43,633 bases of DNA from DATFYP01 sp035626235. GTDB lineage: Archaea; Thermoproteota; Nitrososphaeria; Nitrososphaerales; Gagatemarchaeaceae. This document shows positions 15,909-24,329 of this stretch, piece by piece (the stretch's first letter is position 1; every line of letters starts with the position of its first letter). The notes beneath the pieces are model-generated. The model was not told where the DNA came from. It saw only the letters and a program-made list of their open reading frames with translations, and searched no databases. The position numbers were made by a program, and so were the translations under genes. The stretch is from positions 1 to 43,633 of the forward strand of contig DASPOB010000071.1 in assembly GCA_035626235.1 (NCBI GenBank). Reading direction: 5' to 3'.

Positions 15909-16982
15909 ATGGCAGGCAGGGACTACTACGATGTGCTCGGGGTCCCCAAGGGGGCTACCAAAGAGCAGGTCAAGGACACCTACCGCAAGCTCGCCCTCCA
16001 GTACCACCCGGACAGGAACAAGTCGCCCGAGGCCGAAGAGAAGTTCAAGGAGATCACCGAGGCCTACGCTGTCCTATCGGACGACGAGAAGAGGAGCCAG
16101 TACGACGCCTACGGGAAGGAAGGGGTCTACCAAAGGTACAGCCAAGAGGAAATCTTCAGGGGGGCGAACTTCCAGGACATTTTCAGGGGAATGGGGTTCG
16201 GGGGGTTCGACGACCTATTCGCCCAATTCTTCGGCGGAGGCCAGGGCGCAGGCGCGGGGAGGGGGGAGGACCTCTCATACCGCCTGAGGCTAAACCTGGA
16301 GGAAGTCGCCGCCGACACGAAGAAAGAGATAGAGATTGAGAGGACGGAAGCCTGCAAGTCCTGCAACGGCACCGGGGCAAGGCTCGGCACCACTCACCGT
16401 CCCTGCGACGCCTGCAGGGGGACAGGCGAGGTCCGGAGGATTCAGTCCGCCGGGTTCGCCAGGCTCGTGAGGGTGTCCACGTGCAACAAGTGCAGCGGGA
16501 AGGGATACGTGATAGACTCTCCCTGCAAGGAGTGCAAGGGGAAAGGAGCCGTCTCGAGAGACAGGAAGATCCTGGTCACGATACCCGCGGGGATAGACGA
16601 CGGCCATACCCTGAGGCTGCGGGGGGAGGGAAACGCGGGGGAGAACGGGGCGCCCCAGGGGGACCTATACGTCGTGGCCAGCGTAGCGCCGCACCGGCTG
16701 TTCAAGAGGCAGGGAGCCGACATCGTCTTAGAGACGAGGGTCGGCGTCCCAGAAGCGACGCTGGGGACGGAGCTGAGCGTGCCGACCCTCTACGGAGACG
16801 TGAAGCTGGAGGTCCCAGCTGGGACCCAGCCCGGGACGGTCTTCAAGGTGCGCGGGAAGGGGCTCCCGAAGATCGGAGGGTGGGGGAACGGGGACGAGTA
16901 CGTCAGGGTCGACGTCGCGATCCCCAAGAGTCTGACACACGCCCAAAGGGAGCTGATGAAGAGATTCGCGGAGTCGGGCTAG
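15909..16982 (+). CDS. dnaJ: Co-chaperone DnaJ (type I Hsp40)
   Basis: A 357-residue type I J-protein that delivers substrate to DnaK and stimulates its ATPase. The J domain (5-70) has His33-Pro34-Asp35 in QYHPDRNK. A Gly/Phe-rich linker follows (around 90-120, GMGFGGFDDLF). Four CxxCxGxG zinc motifs are present: CKSCNGTG, CDACRGTG, CNKCSGKG and CKECKGKG. Two C-terminal beta domains complete the protein. It begins eight bases after dnaK. Its stop overlaps the stop of the convergent DUF424 gene in a CTAG. Confidence 0.97.
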   Translation: MAGRDYYDVLGVPKGATKEQVKDTYRKLALQYHPDRNKSPEAEEKFKEITEAYAVLSDDEKRSQYDAYGKEGVYQRYSQEEIFRGANFQDIFRGMGFGGFDDLFAQFFGGGQGAGAGRGEDLSYRLRLNLEEVAADTKKEIEIERTEACKSCNGTGARLGTTHRPCDACRGTGEVRRIQSAGFARLVRVSTCNKCSGKGYVIDSPCKECKGKGAVSRDRKILVTIPAGIDDGHTLRLRGEGNAGENGAPQGDLYVVASVAPHRLFKRQGADIVLETRVGVPEATLGTELSVPTLYGDVKLEVPAGTQPGTVFKVRGKGLPKIGGWGNGDEYVRVDVAIPKSLTHAQRELMKRFAESG

Positions 16983-17290
16983 CCAAAGAACTTGTAGATC
17001 ATCAGGAAGGGGACGTCTTCCACCTCCTTGACCGCCTCTCGTGCGCCAATCTGGTTGTCGATGGCGAGTGAGACTGAGCGCCTCCCCGCCAGGTTGACGA
17101 TGGCGCAAGTGCGGATCAGCCTGAGCGCCTCCCCCTGCTCCACCACCTCGCCTGCATAGAAGTCCTTGGAGATGTGCATCTTGAGAGTGCCCTGAGCCAC
17201 GGTCCGGCCGACCAGCTCCTCGTCGCAGATGTTGACGAGCACGCTTCCCCTGTATTCCGACGTCCTGACCGAGAACCTTCGGTTGTTCAC
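16979..17290 (-). CDS. DUF424-family archaeal protein
   Basis: A 103-residue protein of the archaeal DUF424 family. The signature region reads FSVRTSEYRGSVLVNICDEELVG, then VNLAGRRSVSLAI and a closing EVEDVPFLMIYKF. Its biochemical role is not established. The GTG at 17290 lies one base after the aIF2-beta stop, so both are co-transcribed, and the neighbourhood suggests a translation-related job. An open extension upstream of 17290 runs inside the aIF2-beta gene and is not believed. The stop overlaps the dnaJ stop tail to tail. Confidence 0.85.
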   Translation of the reverse strand: MNNRRFSVRTSEYRGSVLVNICDEELVGRTVAQGTLKMHISKDFYAGEVVEQGEALRLIRTCAIVNLAGRRSVSLAIDNQIGAREAVKEVEDVPFLMIYKFFG

Positions 17291-17291
17291 G

Positions 17292-17708
17292 CTAAGCGAC
17301 CTTCGCCACCGAGCGGGCCCCACAGGCCTCGCAGACCATGAACCACATTCTCTTCTCCTTCTCCAGGTGTGTATCAGGGCTTCCGCAGACCGGACACAGG
17401 ACACCGTCCTTCATGTATCTCTGCAGTAGTTGCGAAAAAGAGTCCCTGTCCTTCCTCCCGATGAAGATCGCCCTGTCACCGTCCAGGGAGGCCGCGGTTG
17501 CCAGTTCCTTCGCCAGATACATGAGGACCCTGGGGGGGTCGCGCCTCAGGCGCTTGGGAAACTCTGCGTAGTTCCGGAAGATCGTCTTGTTACCCACCCA
17601 AATGACGTCGGGGTCGGGGAGTTCGAGGCGGAGAGCGCCCGACTTCTTTGCGTCCTTGTCGAGGCCCGACCTTGCCCTTGAAAGGAGCTCATCGTACGTG
17701 GTGGGCAT
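17292..17708 (-). CDS. Translation initiation factor aIF2, beta subunit
   Basis: The 138-residue beta subunit of the aIF2 trimer that carries initiator Met-tRNA to the ribosome. The alpha-beta core is recognised by KTIFRNYAEFPKRLRRDP and VLMYLAKELATAASLDGDRA. A C-terminal zinc ribbon has two Cys pairs, CPVCGSP and CEACGA. Start ATG 17708 follows GGAGGC directly, a spacing too short for a normal Shine-Dalgarno, so the message may be leaderless. It forms a two-gene unit with the DUF424 protein. Confidence 0.95.
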   Translation of the reverse strand: MPTTYDELLSRARSGLDKDAKKSGALRLELPDPDVIWVGNKTIFRNYAEFPKRLRRDPPRVLMYLAKELATAASLDGDRAIFIGRKDRDSFSQLLQRYMKDGVLCPVCGSPDTHLEKEKRMWFMVCEACGARSVAKVA

Positions 17709-17781
17709 GCCTCCTTTTCAATCGTCTTGGTATTTCAACGCTGTGGAAAAGGCCTAAATTCCACCCTCAGTTCGAGATTTC

Positions 17782-18129
17782 ATGGTTTCGAAAGAGTTCT
17801 CCGTAGCTGTCATGGTGACAAACGGCAAGAAGTCAGCAAAGTGGTTCGAAGACAATCTTGGGTTCAAGAGCGCCGTAGATGGACACTGGGTCCTTGTCTG
17901 GCCTGAAGGGGCGAGCACCAAGATACACCTCTGCGAAGGGAAGCCCGACCCCGGAAACACCGGAATCGCCTTCTATGCCAAGGACGCTGCCGCCATCGCC
18001 CAGAAGCTGACGGAAAACGGGGTCAAGATGGCGCGTGAGTTCAAGAAGACGCAATGGGGGACGAACGGCATGTTTGCCGACCCCGACGGGAACGAATACT
18101 GGCTAATGGAAGGAACAGGGCCGGACTGA
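17782..18129 (+). CDS. VOC-superfamily (glyoxalase-fold) protein
   Basis: A 115-residue single-module vicinal oxygen chelate protein. Paired beta-alpha-beta-beta-beta units are seen: FSVAVMVTNGKKSAKWFEDNLGF, then VLVWPEGASTKIHLCEG, and GIAFYAKDAAAIAQKL leading to FADPDGNEYWLMEG. The end motif DPDGNEYWL is diagnostic. Members are lyases, dioxygenases or resistance proteins, and the ligand is unknown. A CTAAATT element (17754-17760) lies 22-28 bases ahead of the ATG at 17782, consistent with leaderless expression divergent from aIF2-beta. Confidence 0.87.
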   Translation: MVSKEFSVAVMVTNGKKSAKWFEDNLGFKSAVDGHWVLVWPEGASTKIHLCEGKPDPGNTGIAFYAKDAAAIAQKLTENGVKMAREFKKTQWGTNGMFADPDGNEYWLMEGTGPD

Positions 18130-18166
18130 TTCAAAAGATTAAATCAGAAAGCCTGGCAGGCGCTAC

Positions 18167-18973
18167 GTGAAGCGGAGGGTCGAGATAGGGGTATTCGGAG
18201 GCTCGGGCTTCTACAGGTTCTTCGAGAAGGCGGAATCGGCCGCAGTAAGGACGCCATATGGAGTACCCAGTGCTCGCCTTGCCCTTTCGGCCATCGGGGG
18301 GAGGAGGGTGGCGTTCCTCCCGAGGCACGGAGTTAAACACGAGTACCCTCCGCAGGCTGTGCCGTACAGGGCCAACGTCTTTGCGTTCAAGAGCCTCGGA
18401 GCGACAAGGATCGTAGGTCCAATAACTGCGGGGAGCCTCAAGCCTGAGGTGGAGCCGGGAGACCTGGTCTTCTGCGACCAGTTCGTGAACTTCACCACCG
18501 GGAGGAAAGACACGTTCTACGACGGCCCCGAGACGACCCACGTCGGCGCGGCCGACCCCTATTGCCCCGAGATGAGGGCCGTGGCCATGGAGGCTGCCGG
18601 AAGGCTCGGCGTCAGGTTCCACAGGACCGGGACGGTGGTCGTCATTCAGGGTCCCCGCTTCTCGACCAGGGCGGAGAGCAGGTTCTTCAGGAATCAGGGC
18701 TGGGACGTAATCAACATGACCCAGTATCCCGAGGTCATGCTGGCAAGGGAACTGGAGCTCTGTTATCTCAACATCTCGCTCGTCACCGACTACGACGTCG
18801 GCCTCGAGGGGGACGAGAACGCGAGGCCCGTCTCGCACGAAGAGGTGGTCCGTGTGTTCGAGAGGAACCAGGGGGTCCTCAGAAACCTCATTTCTGAAAC
18901 CGTCAGAGCGCTCCCCGAACGGCGTGGCTGTGACTGCGGCTCGGCGCTGAAGCATGCGAGGGTGGGCACGTGA
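18167..18973 (+). CDS. mtnP: S-methyl-5'-thioadenosine phosphorylase
   Basis: A 268-residue phosphorylase that splits methylthioadenosine into adenine and methylthioribose 1-phosphate. The phosphate site is seen in GVFGGSGFY and LPRHG, the ribose site in NMTQYPEVMLARE, and the base site in VTDYDVG. The Asp pair in TDYD marks 6-aminopurine specificity in this family. The GTG at 18167 lies about 25 bases after TTAAAT (18139-18144), a leaderless start. It overlaps apt by four bases (GTGA), coupling adenine release to adenine salvage. The C-terminus has CDCG, a paired cysteine motif known from archaeal thermostable homologs. Confidence 0.93.
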   Translation: MKRRVEIGVFGGSGFYRFFEKAESAAVRTPYGVPSARLALSAIGGRRVAFLPRHGVKHEYPPQAVPYRANVFAFKSLGATRIVGPITAGSLKPEVEPGDLVFCDQFVNFTTGRKDTFYDGPETTHVGAADPYCPEMRAVAMEAAGRLGVRFHRTGTVVVIQGPRFSTRAESRFFRNQGWDVINMTQYPEVMLARELELCYLNISLVTDYDVGLEGDENARPVSHEEVVRVFERNQGVLRNLISETVRALPERRGCDCGSALKHARVGT

Positions 18974-19509
18974 CCGAGAGCCTCGAAGTAAGCCTGAGGA
19001 AGGCAATCAGGATCATTCCCGACTACCCCAAGAAGGGGGTATCCTTCAAGGACTTGACCACCCTCTGGAAGGATGGCGCATTGTCGAAGAGGACCATCGA
19101 CGCCCTGGTCAAGAAGTATGGCGGTGCGAAGCTGGACAGGATAGTTGGCATCGAGGCGAGGGGGTTCATAGTGGGAGCGCCTCTCGCCGACAGGCTCGGC
19201 ATCGGGTTCGTTCCTGCCCGGAAGGCGGGCAAACTCCCGTCGAAGACGCTGAGCACCACCTACGAGCTGGAGTACAGTCAGCAGGGGCTGGAGATGCACA
19301 CCGACGGGATATCGAAGGGGGACCGGGTGCTGATAGTCGACGACCTTCTGGCCACGGGGGGCACCGCAGATGCGACTAGAGTCCTGGTGGAGAAGCTCGG
19401 CGGGGAAGTGGTCGGTTTCGCCTTCGTGGCGGAGCTCCGGTACCTCAAAGGAAGGGCGAAGCTCTCGGGCTACGATGTCACCAGCCTCGTTGGATATGAC
19501 TCGGAGTAG
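18970..19509 (+). CDS. apt: Adenine phosphoribosyltransferase
   Basis: A 179-residue type I phosphoribosyltransferase converting adenine and PRPP to AMP. The N-terminal IRIIPDYPKKGVSFKDLT and VGIEARGFIVGAPLA match adenine-specific members, KAGKLPSKT is the flexible loop, and the PRPP motif is VLIVDDLLATGGTA. The position between two nucleoside phosphorylases supports use of adenine from methylthioadenosine. It starts on GTG overlapping mtnP and overlaps the next gene by 14 bases. Confidence 0.95.
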   Translation: MTESLEVSLRKAIRIIPDYPKKGVSFKDLTTLWKDGALSKRTIDALVKKYGGAKLDRIVGIEARGFIVGAPLADRLGIGFVPARKAGKLPSKTLSTTYELEYSQQGLEMHTDGISKGDRVLIVDDLLATGGTADATRVLVEKLGGEVVGFAFVAELRYLKGRAKLSGYDVTSLVGYDSE

Positions 19510-20233
19510 CGCGCGGAGGATAGGGGTAATCTCGGGGACCGGGGTCACAGAGCACTTCGAGGTTCTCGACAGGAAAACGGTCAGGACGGAATACGGACCT
19601 GCGGTCGTATATCCCGCCAGGAATGGATCGTACTTTGTGCTTCCGCGGCACGGCATGGACCACGGCATACCGCCTCACATGGTCAACTACAGGGCGAACA
19701 TAGCATCGCTTCGGAAGCTCGGGGTCAGAGAGGTCATCTCCACGACTGCGGTGGGATCTATGAACCGGAGATTCAGGGTGGGACAGCTAGGGCTCGTCGA
19801 CCAGTTCATCGACTTCACGAGCAGGAGGGGCGGGACGTTCTTCGATACCAGCGTCAGGCATGTTGACGTGACAAGCCCGTACAGCCGGCGCTTGAACGGC
19901 GCCCTCCTTAGGGCGGCCGCGCGGACCGACATCAAGCTACGCTCGGGCCTGGTCTACGTGTGCGTTGAGGGGCCCCGGTTCGAGACAGCCGCCGAAATCA
20001 GAATGTTCCAGATGCTAGGCGGCGACATTGTCGGTATGACCGGCGTTCCAGAGGTCGTACTGGCCCGGGAGGCCGGCCTCGAGTACTCCTCCATAGCGGC
20101 GGCCACGAACTGGGCGGCTGGAATACAGGAAAAGGTGAGTCACGAAGAGGTACTAGGGGAGATGAAAAGAATCGGGCCAAAGGTAAAGAGTTTGATAGTG
20201 GCCGCAATCAGGCTACTCGAGGGTGAAGGGTAG
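19496..20233 (+). CDS. Second phosphorylase of the MTAP/PNP family, probably 6-oxopurine type
   Basis: A 245-residue relative of mtnP with GVISGTGVTEHF, LPRHG, and GMTGVPEVVLARE. The base-recognition motif is ATNWAAG, where mtnP has TDYD. Asn at this place marks 6-oxopurine (inosine, guanosine or methylthioinosine) specificity in the family. It may therefore be a methylthioinosine phosphorylase or purine nucleoside phosphorylase. The ATG at 19496 is the first start that fits the conserved N-terminus, and a longer frame begins inside apt in another reading frame. It is operonic with apt and ahcY. Confidence 0.87.
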   Translation: MTRSSARRIGVISGTGVTEHFEVLDRKTVRTEYGPAVVYPARNGSYFVLPRHGMDHGIPPHMVNYRANIASLRKLGVREVISTTAVGSMNRRFRVGQLGLVDQFIDFTSRRGGTFFDTSVRHVDVTSPYSRRLNGALLRAAARTDIKLRSGLVYVCVEGPRFETAAEIRMFQMLGGDIVGMTGVPEVVLAREAGLEYSSIAAATNWAAGIQEKVSHEEVLGEMKRIGPKVKSLIVAAIRLLEGEG

Positions 20234-20235
20234 CA

Positions 20236-21468
20236 ACGACCAAGGTCAAGGACCCGAAGCTGGCCAAAAGCGGAGAGAGGAACTTCCTGTGGGCAAAGGC
20301 GCACATGGGCGCGCTTACGGTTCTCGCCAGGAAGTATGAAAAGACTCGGCCACTGGATGGTGTCAAGCTTGGGGTATGCCTGCACGTCACGAAGGAGACC
20401 TCGGTCCTCATCGACACGCTCGTGAAGGTAGGGGCCGATGTGACCCTGGCGGCCGCGAATCCCCTGTCGACTCAGGACGACATGGCCGCCTTCTTGGCGA
20501 CCAAGGCGGAGGTCTACGCATGGAGGGGAGAGACCGCGAAGGAGTACGACTGGTGCATTGACAAGGTTCTGGGTTCGCGGCCTGCCCAACTCATCGACGA
20601 CGGGGCCGACCTTCACGTGGCAGCCCACACGTCGAGGGCGAAGGGTATTGCGGGGGGGTCCGAGGAGACCACGACAGGAGTGGTCCGCCTGAAGGCCTTG
20701 GAGTCGGAGGGTAGGCTGGCATACCCCGTCGTGGCGGTCAACAACGCCCAGACCAAGTTCCTCTTCGACAACAGGTACGGAACGGGGCAGAGCACGTTCG
20801 ACGGCATACTGAGGGCCACGGCGCTGCTACTCGCCGGCAAGCGCATCGTGGTGGTAGGGTACGGGTGGGTCGGAAAAGGAATCGCAATGAGGGCCAGGGG
20901 GATGGGGGGAAGGGTTACGGTGGTCGAAGTGGACCCGGTCAAGGCCATCGAGGCCCACCTTGACGGGTTCGAGGTAACGGACGTGATGAGCGCGTCGGAA
21001 CACGGCGACCTCTTCATCACTGCGACGGGACAGAAGGGGGTCGTCCCGTACGAGGCCGTGGAACGCATGCCGGAAGGGGCGATTATGGCCAACGCTGGAC
21101 ACTTCGACGTCGAGTTCGACGTCAAGACCATCCTCTCGAAGGCTAAGAGGGTGAGGGAAGTGAGGCCCAACGTCGACGAGCTCCTGCTTCCAAACGGCAG
21201 GAAAGTGTACCTCGTTGGGAAAGGGAGGATAGCGAACCTGGTGGCCGCCGAGGGGCACCCTCCCGAGGTCATGCAGATGTCCTTCGCCAACCAGCTGGTG
21301 GCCGCGATCAGGATCCACTCCGAGCACGACACCATGGAGCGCAGGGTGTACGGGGTAGACGAGGAGACAGAGCGCGAAATAGCCCAGGCTGCCCTGACGT
21401 CGATGGGGGTATCCATTGGAAAGCCCACGAAGGAGCAGAGGGCGTACGCCAAGAGCTGGAAGGCCTAG
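20236..21468 (+). CDS. ahcY: Adenosylhomocysteinase (SAH hydrolase), probable ACG start
   Basis: An NAD-dependent enzyme that hydrolyses S-adenosylhomocysteine, about 410 residues. Visible are CLHVTKETSVLIDTL, NPLSTQDD, the KGIAGGSEETTTGV loop, NNAQTKFLFDNRYGTGQS with the catalytic Lys and Asp, and GYGWVGKGIA for NAD. It ends in the Lys-Ala region KSWKA. The conserved N-terminal segment TKVKDPKLAKSGERNFLWAK lies upstream of the first ATG (20305). No ATG, GTG or TTG exists between that and the in-frame stop at 20224. ACG at 20236 follows a GAGGGTGA sequence by nine bases and is proposed as the start. The conservative start is 20305, and GTA at 20230 is another option. Confidence 0.9.
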   Translation, partial: TTKVKDPKLAKSGERNFLWAKAHMGALTVLARKYEKTRPLDGVKLGVCLHVTKETSVLIDTLVKVGADVTLAAANPLSTQDDMAAFLATKAEVYAWRGETAKEYDWCIDKVLGSRPAQLIDDGADLHVAAHTSRAKGIAGGSEETTTGVVRLKALESEGRLAYPVVAVNNAQTKFLFDNRYGTGQSTFDGILRATALLLAGKRIVVVGYGWVGKGIAMRARGMGGRVTVVEVDPVKAIEAHLDGFEVTDVMSASEHGDLFITATGQKGVVPYEAVERMPEGAIMANAGHFDVEFDVKTILSKAKRVREVRPNVDELLLPNGRKVYLVGKGRIANLVAAEGHPPEVMQMSFANQLVAAIRIHSEHDTMERRVYGVDEETEREIAQAALTSMGVSIGKPTKEQRAYAKSWKA

Positions 21469-21525
21469 GCCGGGCGACCGACTCTCCGAAAGGTTATAAT
21501 CGCAAGGGGAGGCTGACCGTACAAG

Positions 21526-23187
21526 GTGGATGGGCTCAAAGAGAAGAACGTCATAATAACCGCGGCACTTCCGTACGCGAACGCAGACCTGCACATCGGC
21601 GGCATCGCCAGCACCTATCTCCCCCCGGACATACTCTATCGCTACCTGAAGCTGAAGGGAAGGAAGGTCATCCAGATATGCGCCTCGGACGACTTTGGAA
21701 CGCCGATTCTCATCGCGGCCGAAAAAGCCGGAAAGACCCCCGGCGAGTACGTAGCCCTCCGGAACGCAACGTTCAAGGTCGACCTGGAGAGGCTGGGGGT
21801 CGTATACGACCTTTTCGACAGGACAAGCTCCCCCGAGAACGTGTCCCTCGTTCAGCGCTTCTTCACAAAGCTGAATGAGAAGGGGTACATCTACGAGTCC
21901 GAAGTCGATCAGTTCTACTGCGAGTTTGACGCCAAGTACCTCCCCGACAGGTACGTGCAAGGCAAGTGCCCGTACTGCGGAGCCGAGGACCAGTACTCTG
22001 ATGGGTGCGAGAACTGCGGCAGGACCCTGCAGGCGGGTGAAATCCTGAACCCCCACTGCTCGATCTGCGGCAGGGTCCCTGTCGCCAAGAAGAGCAACCA
22101 TTACTTCTTCAAGCTGTCGGCCTTCTCCAAGGAGCTCGAAGGGTGGCTCAAGGGCAACGCCGCCCTCCAATCCGACGCCAAGAACTACGTCCTGAACTGG
22201 ATAGCCGACGGCCTCCAGGACTGGGACATCACCCGCGACATCGCGTGGGGGGTTCCCATCCCACTGGAGGAAGCGAAGGGGAAGGTCCTCTATGGCTGGT
22301 TCGACAACCACCTGTGCTACATCACTGCCGCGCTGAAGGCGGCAGGAAAGGAGGGGGATTCGGGAAGGGACTACTGGAACGAATCAACCATCTACCACTT
22401 CATAGGCAAAGACATAGTCTACCACCACTACCTCTTCCTCCCGAGCATGAGGATGGGAGAGGGCGAGTATAGGCTCCCCGACTTCATGCCGACCAGAGGA
22501 CACCTCCTACTGCAGGGAAGGAAGATCTCCAAGAGCAGGCGGTGGGTGATCAACGTGAAGGACTTCCTCGGCCTCTTTCCGCCTGACTACCTCCGGTACT
22601 ACCTTACTCGGATTGTCCCCTACAGCCAATCCGACGCCGACTTCGACTGGGCAGAATTCAGGGACAAGATAAACAACGAACTCGTGGCCAGCGTCGGGAA
22701 CTTCGTCCATCGGACCCTCGTGTTCGTGAAGTCCAAGCACGGGGGGGTCGTTCCAGAGCCCGGAAGGGCGGGACCAGACGAGGAGGCTGTGATAGCAGAA
22801 CTCGGGCTGGCGCTGAAGGAGGCCGGCGGCCTCATAGAGACAGGCCACTACGACAGGGCTCTGAAGCGCGTGCTAGACTTCTCGGCCAAGTGCAACCAGT
22901 ACTTCCAGAAGAAGGCCCCGTGGGAGGGAAGAGAAGACGAGCCAACCGCCATCTTTTACTCGTGCAACCTCGTGGACGGCTTGGCGACGCTCCTGCATCC
23001 CTTCCTCCCCTTCGCCTCCGCCGGGGCCTGGAGCCAACTCGGACTTGCCAGCCGGGAAGAGGACGGCGGCTGGGATGGGGCCGAGCGGCTAAGAGTGAAG
23101 GCGGGGAACAGAATTCGCGACCCCAAGCCCCTCTTTAGGAAGGTGGAAGAAAGCGAACTCGACGCGGCTAGGAAGCTTGCCGGCTGA
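21526..23187 (+). CDS. metG: Methionyl-tRNA synthetase
   Basis: A 553-residue class I synthetase charging both initiator and elongator Met tRNAs. The HIGH-type signature reads LHIGG (His23), the KMSKS-type loop reads RKISKSRR, and a double zinc knuckle has CPYC, CENC and CSIC pairs. The anticodon-binding helical domain follows (about 390-550). There is no appended EMAP/tRNA-binding domain. GTG at 21526 lies about 28 bases after TTATAA (21494-21499), so it is leaderless and separate from ahcY. The stop abuts the stop of the convergent FtsZ-like gene within TGATCA. Confidence 0.94.
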   Translation: MDGLKEKNVIITAALPYANADLHIGGIASTYLPPDILYRYLKLKGRKVIQICASDDFGTPILIAAEKAGKTPGEYVALRNATFKVDLERLGVVYDLFDRTSSPENVSLVQRFFTKLNEKGYIYESEVDQFYCEFDAKYLPDRYVQGKCPYCGAEDQYSDGCENCGRTLQAGEILNPHCSICGRVPVAKKSNHYFFKLSAFSKELEGWLKGNAALQSDAKNYVLNWIADGLQDWDITRDIAWGVPIPLEEAKGKVLYGWFDNHLCYITAALKAAGKEGDSGRDYWNESTIYHFIGKDIVYHHYLFLPSMRMGEGEYRLPDFMPTRGHLLLQGRKISKSRRWVINVKDFLGLFPPDYLRYYLTRIVPYSQSDADFDWAEFRDKINNELVASVGNFVHRTLVFVKSKHGGVVPEPGRAGPDEEAVIAELGLALKEAGGLIETGHYDRALKRVLDFSAKCNQYFQKKAPWEGREDEPTAIFYSCNLVDGLATLLHPFLPFASAGAWSQLGLASREEDGGWDGAERLRVKAGNRIRDPKPLFRKVEESELDAARKLAG

Positions 23188-24216
23188 TCACTCGCATGAC
23201 GGGAGCGACTCCAGCCCGGTCACGAGCGAGGAATCAGCTTCACAGTCGAGGACTTTCCCGTGCAGGGCCTTCGTGAGTGGGTCGTAGTCGTCGTATTTCG
23301 TTGATTTGAACCCTGAGGCCAGGACGCTCACCTGGAGCTGGGCGGACCCGGAGTAATCCACGCAGTACTCTACGTCGACATCCTTGCTGTTCAGCATCGA
23401 ACCTAACTGCTTAACGACGACCTCCACTTCCGCGGCGGAGAGCGACCTGTCCCCGCGAAGCGCTACCACCGCCTTGCTGGCCTCCGCTGCCTCTGCCACC
23501 TTGCCGATCGATACGACCGCGCCCGCGAGGGCGTCCTCCGCCTTGTCTGAGGAGCCACTGCTGGACATCGCTAGGAGTGCGTAGCCCTCCTGTATCACGG
23601 TGACGAGCAGTTTGTTGAGCCCGACAGGGACCGAAGTGTCGGAGGGGCGCGACAATAGGGACCCCAGGGACTTGACGGCTTCACGATTCGCGGCGTCATA
23701 GAGCCCGACCAAAGTGGAGTCTCCGGAAGTCGACCTCATCATCTCGTCGTTGTCGATCACTATCACTCCATGGGCGGCCGCCCTGAGCTGGCGCAGCGCG
23801 ACCCCGGCGTAGAACCTCATCTTCTTCTCGTACTCGAACGGCATGACCGCCACCCCGACCGTGGTGGCTCCGCATTCGTTCGCTATTGAAGCGACGAAGG
23901 ACGCCAGCCCTGAGCCCGTCGCTCCCCCAAGGCCCGCTACTACGAAGACCGCCTTCGACCCAGTCAGTGCGCCCCTCAACCTTCCGCACGCATTCATTGC
24001 GAGGCCCCGAACCATCGCGGGGGACCGCTTCTGGGCGACGGGCGCCTCGACCAGAATCTTATCTCCGCTCTGGACGCAGTCGAAGTCGTTGCTGTCGCAG
24101 GAGACGTAGACGAACCTGTCGACGAGCAGCGACTCCTTGCTCAGGAGCGAGACGATCTTGATGCCTGCGCTCCCGAGGCCGATTGCGGTTATTTCTGACT
24201 GATTAGTGGCAAGCAT
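23188..24216 (-). CDS. Divergent FtsZ/tubulin-family protein
   Basis: A 342-residue tubulin-superfamily protein. The GTP-binding T1 loop reads AIGLGSAGIKIV (11-22), and the tubulin signature is GLGGATGSG (95-103), with Ala in place of the usual third Gly. The region corresponding to the T7 loop (199-210, GLNKLLVTVIQE before GYALL) lacks the two acidic residues that catalyse hydrolysis in the neighbouring subunit; by alignment to the GYA motif these are Gly199 and Lys202. The short C-terminus lacks an FtsA/SepF-type tail motif that I can see. It could be a GTP-binding regulator or a non-hydrolysing polymer. Confidence 0.82.
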   Translation of the reverse strand: MLATNQSEITAIGLGSAGIKIVSLLSKESLLVDRFVYVSCDSNDFDCVQSGDKILVEAPVAQKRSPAMVRGLAMNACGRLRGALTGSKAVFVVAGLGGATGSGLASFVASIANECGATTVGVAVMPFEYEKKMRFYAGVALRQLRAAAHGVIVIDNDEMMRSTSGDSTLVGLYDAANREAVKSLGSLLSRPSDTSVPVGLNKLLVTVIQEGYALLAMSSSGSSDKAEDALAGAVVSIGKVAEAAEASKAVVALRGDRSLSAAEVEVVVKQLGSMLNSKDVDVEYCVDYSGSAQLQVSVLASGFKSTKYDDYDPLTKALHGKVLDCEADSSLVTGLESLPSCE

Positions 24217-24260
24217 ACCGGGGCGACGGGCTCATAAGCAGGAGGGGAACTTACGCACCC

Positions 24261-24276
24261 AAGAATCAAAATAATA
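24261..24276 (-). terminator. T-rich terminator after the gcv/DUF59 genes
   Basis: On the minus strand the stretch reads TATTATTTTGATTCTT, located about 55-70 bases after the end of the DUF59-like gene and before the FtsZ-like gene. Oligo-T tracts of this kind terminate archaeal transcription, and the sequence stands out in this G+C-rich region. Confidence 0.5.
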
Positions 24277-24329
24277 GGTCATTTGTTGAGTAATGTTGAC
24301 TTTTGGCAGCGGAGCCACTCTAATCGTTT

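Noticed and set aside
18790..19668. A 292-codon minus-strand frame across mtnP, apt and the second phosphorylase
   Set aside because: It is antisense to three overlapping recognised genes and its composition is typical of a shadow frame.
20827..22311. A 494-codon open frame on the minus strand across ahcY and metG
   Set aside because: It lies antisense to two well-conserved enzymes, its translation has low-complexity Leu/Val/Gly/Asp composition and no motif, and it is explained by the high G+C codon bias of the genes on the other strand.
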